This document shows positions 62,535 through 64,000 of a DNA stretch of 64,000 bases, piece by piece (the stretch's first letter is position 1; the number at the start of each line of letters is the position of its first letter). This DNA comes from Glandiceps talaboti (Eukaryota; Hemichordata; Enteropneusta; Spengelidae). The notes under the pieces were generated by a model. That model searched no databases. It was not told the origin of the DNA and saw only the letters and a program-made list of their open reading frames with translations. The translations under genes were made by a program, and so were the position numbers. The stretch is from contig NC_135561.1 in the NCBI RefSeq assembly GCF_964340395.1, forward strand, positions 7,300,518 to 7,364,517, given 5' to 3'.

Positions 62535-62859
62535 TACTGTTACAGCTTACATGTACCGTACATGTAAGTTGTTATTTCTGAAAGGTTTGATATGTATGTA
62601 TGTATTATTCACAGAATAGACTTTCAAACAGTACATTGTATGTTTGGCAAGCTTTTAGCACTTACATGTAAGGGATGAAAAGGTGAGTGCTTGTAGAAAT
62701 TTGATTTTGTTTATTGTTGAGAAAACCGTCAGTATTTTTGGTAAGGAAAACAAAAATATACAATGTAGCCTATACCAACAAGTTGTTATGGTGATAAATT
62801 TTGCAAAAACAATCAAAAAATGTAGTTTTTCTTGTAAATTTATGTGTTGGGACTAAAAA

Positions 62860-63240
62860 AAATAATTATTCGCGTCAGGTTTCCCGATCCCCACCTACAT
62901 TGTACATTTTAGCTTTTTACTGCTGACCCAAAACTTTTTTTAAGTGTTCAAGAAAAAAAAGTCTCACGAGAAATAGTAGCTGCTGAAACTGACATCAGCT
63001 TAAAAAGACACTTTAAGCTGTTCTTCCAATCTGTAATGGCTGTACATCTTATAGGAAGAAATAAACAACACAGAGACCATTTGGAAAACAATGGAAAACC
63101 TGAACTAGGCACTCGCACAGAATGAACTAGGCACTCACACAGAAAAAAAATATAAAATAAAATAAAAAATCTACCTACCCCCACCTATTATGAAATTTAG
63201 CGTCACCGGAACCACACAATTTTTTTATTAGGCCTTAACA
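62860..63240 (-). mobile_element. Small inverted-repeat element, family B copy 3
   Basis: It shares 'CTTCCAATCTGTAATGGCTG' and 'CTACCCCCACCTATTATGAA' with the copies at 7575 and 43206. The right end on the minus strand reads TTAAGGCCTAATAAAAAAAT then TGTGTGGTTCCG. The left end, GTCAGGTTTCCCGATCCCCACC, is a diverged match to the opposite terminus. A 'GAACTAGGCACTCRCACAGAA' segment is duplicated inside. Confidence 0.65.
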
Positions 63241-64000
63241 AAGATGTAGAGATATTAATCTAGTGACAGATCGCTACACAAGGGGCCCAATTACGATGAT
63301 TACCTTTTAATTCCATGAATTTACTCAACTGGAAACCTTTGAATGTCAAAAATCTACTTAGCTAGCCATCACAAATATGGATTGATGAGAACCTGTAGAT
63401 GAACGGAACTATGCTGACATCTCGTTTGGGACCAGACTGAGAAATGAAAGAAGTATGGGAATAAATTGAGAACACCACGTGTTGGTTGACCGAATATTGT
63501 GTGTCTGTCTGTCTGTGTGCTGAGAGAGGTGAATGGCCAGCTCTGTACAGGTTGATATGTATTGATGAATGAATGAATGAATGAATGGTATGGTTTGACG
63601 TGACACGTCACATGTGTTGGTATTGGGTGTATTCCAACTGGGTGAGAAAAACAGGAAGAAAGGCTGAATAGGTCAAATTTGAATTCTCATGTAGACGTGA
63701 TTGTCTCAGACTGTACATGTACATGTATTATTGTCAACATGTTCTCTCTCGATACCCGCCAAAAACACAGAATAGAAAAGCAGTGTTTACGTATATATCT
63801 CGAATTCCATATGGTTTAAAGCTACATTGTACAATGTATACAGGGTAGAAATCATGTTTTAAAGAACTGTGTCTAAACAGTTACTACTTGTCGGATTCAT
63901 TTTATGTTAGGATATTATTCATACAGATGTTATTTTTACAGTTATCAAGTTAAATTATGTTATTTTTTTGAAATCTAAATAAATGAAAAACAAGTACTGT

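Larger units (their letters stand above)
58704..64000 (+). other. Long second intron of KIF13
   Basis: No further motor-domain exon is recognised in these 5.3 kb. The intron holds a C-run at about 60807-60821, a 16-bp-arm hairpin (62163-62204), two small inverted-repeat elements (62367-62534, 62860-63240) and a short (GAAT)n at about 63563-63586. Confidence 0.6.

Overview
This is a 64 kb piece of an intron-rich, AT-rich animal nuclear genome. It carries six recognisable host genes in pieces: PASK, PDCD2L, a clavesin/TTPAL-like CRAL-TRIO gene, an intronless nucleotide-sugar transferase-like gene, PABPC1 and the 5' end of a KIF13 kinesin. Dense microsatellites, minisatellites, small inverted-repeat elements and a 'TCCG' element bounded by TAGTCCCCGC / GCGGGGACTA point to a marine invertebrate bilaterian (hemichordate, amphioxus or lophotrochozoan). 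The species cannot be fixed from the sequence alone. No CRISPR, rRNA or convincing tRNA gene was seen, and no retrovirus or LTR-element remains were recognised.

Layout. 1-4.3 kb: upstream DNA with repeats. 4.8-24.8 kb (+): PASK, about 19 coding exons, rebuilt length about 1308 aa with three PAS-like segments, a disordered linker and a C-terminal kinase. It has two phase-compatible last exons. 24.8-31.5 kb: 3' and intergenic DNA with a foldback and a large hairpin. 31.5-34.6 kb (+): PDCD2L, six exons, 375 aa. 36.0-38.9 kb (-): CRAL-TRIO gene, four exons, 308 aa, tail to tail with PDCD2L. 39-42 kb: divergent intergenic DNA with a 48-bp minisatellite. 42.1-43.2 kb (+): type II membrane glycosyltransferase-like gene ending at a small inverted-repeat element. 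43.6-47.7 kb: repeats only. 49.0-55.9 kb (-): PABPC1, ten coding exons, 651 aa, with TATA box, 5'TOP start and A-rich autoregulatory leader. 58.46 kb to beyond the end (+): KIF13 N-terminus, divergent from PABPC1.

The genes are not an operon and share no evident pathway: nutrient-sensing kinase, ribosome-biogenesis factor, lipid carrier, glycosyltransferase, poly(A) binding and a motor. PASK and PABPC1 both touch translational control, but there is no reason to think their proximity is functional.

The most unusual signal is in PASK. About ten of its exon edges (splice donors, splice acceptors and one stop codon) are repeated in tandem beside the exon. Several arrays have unit lengths divisible by three (39, 39, 39 and 30 bp), so they form ladders of in-frame candidate splice sites. 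No such arrays were seen at exon edges of the other multi-exon genes in the window.
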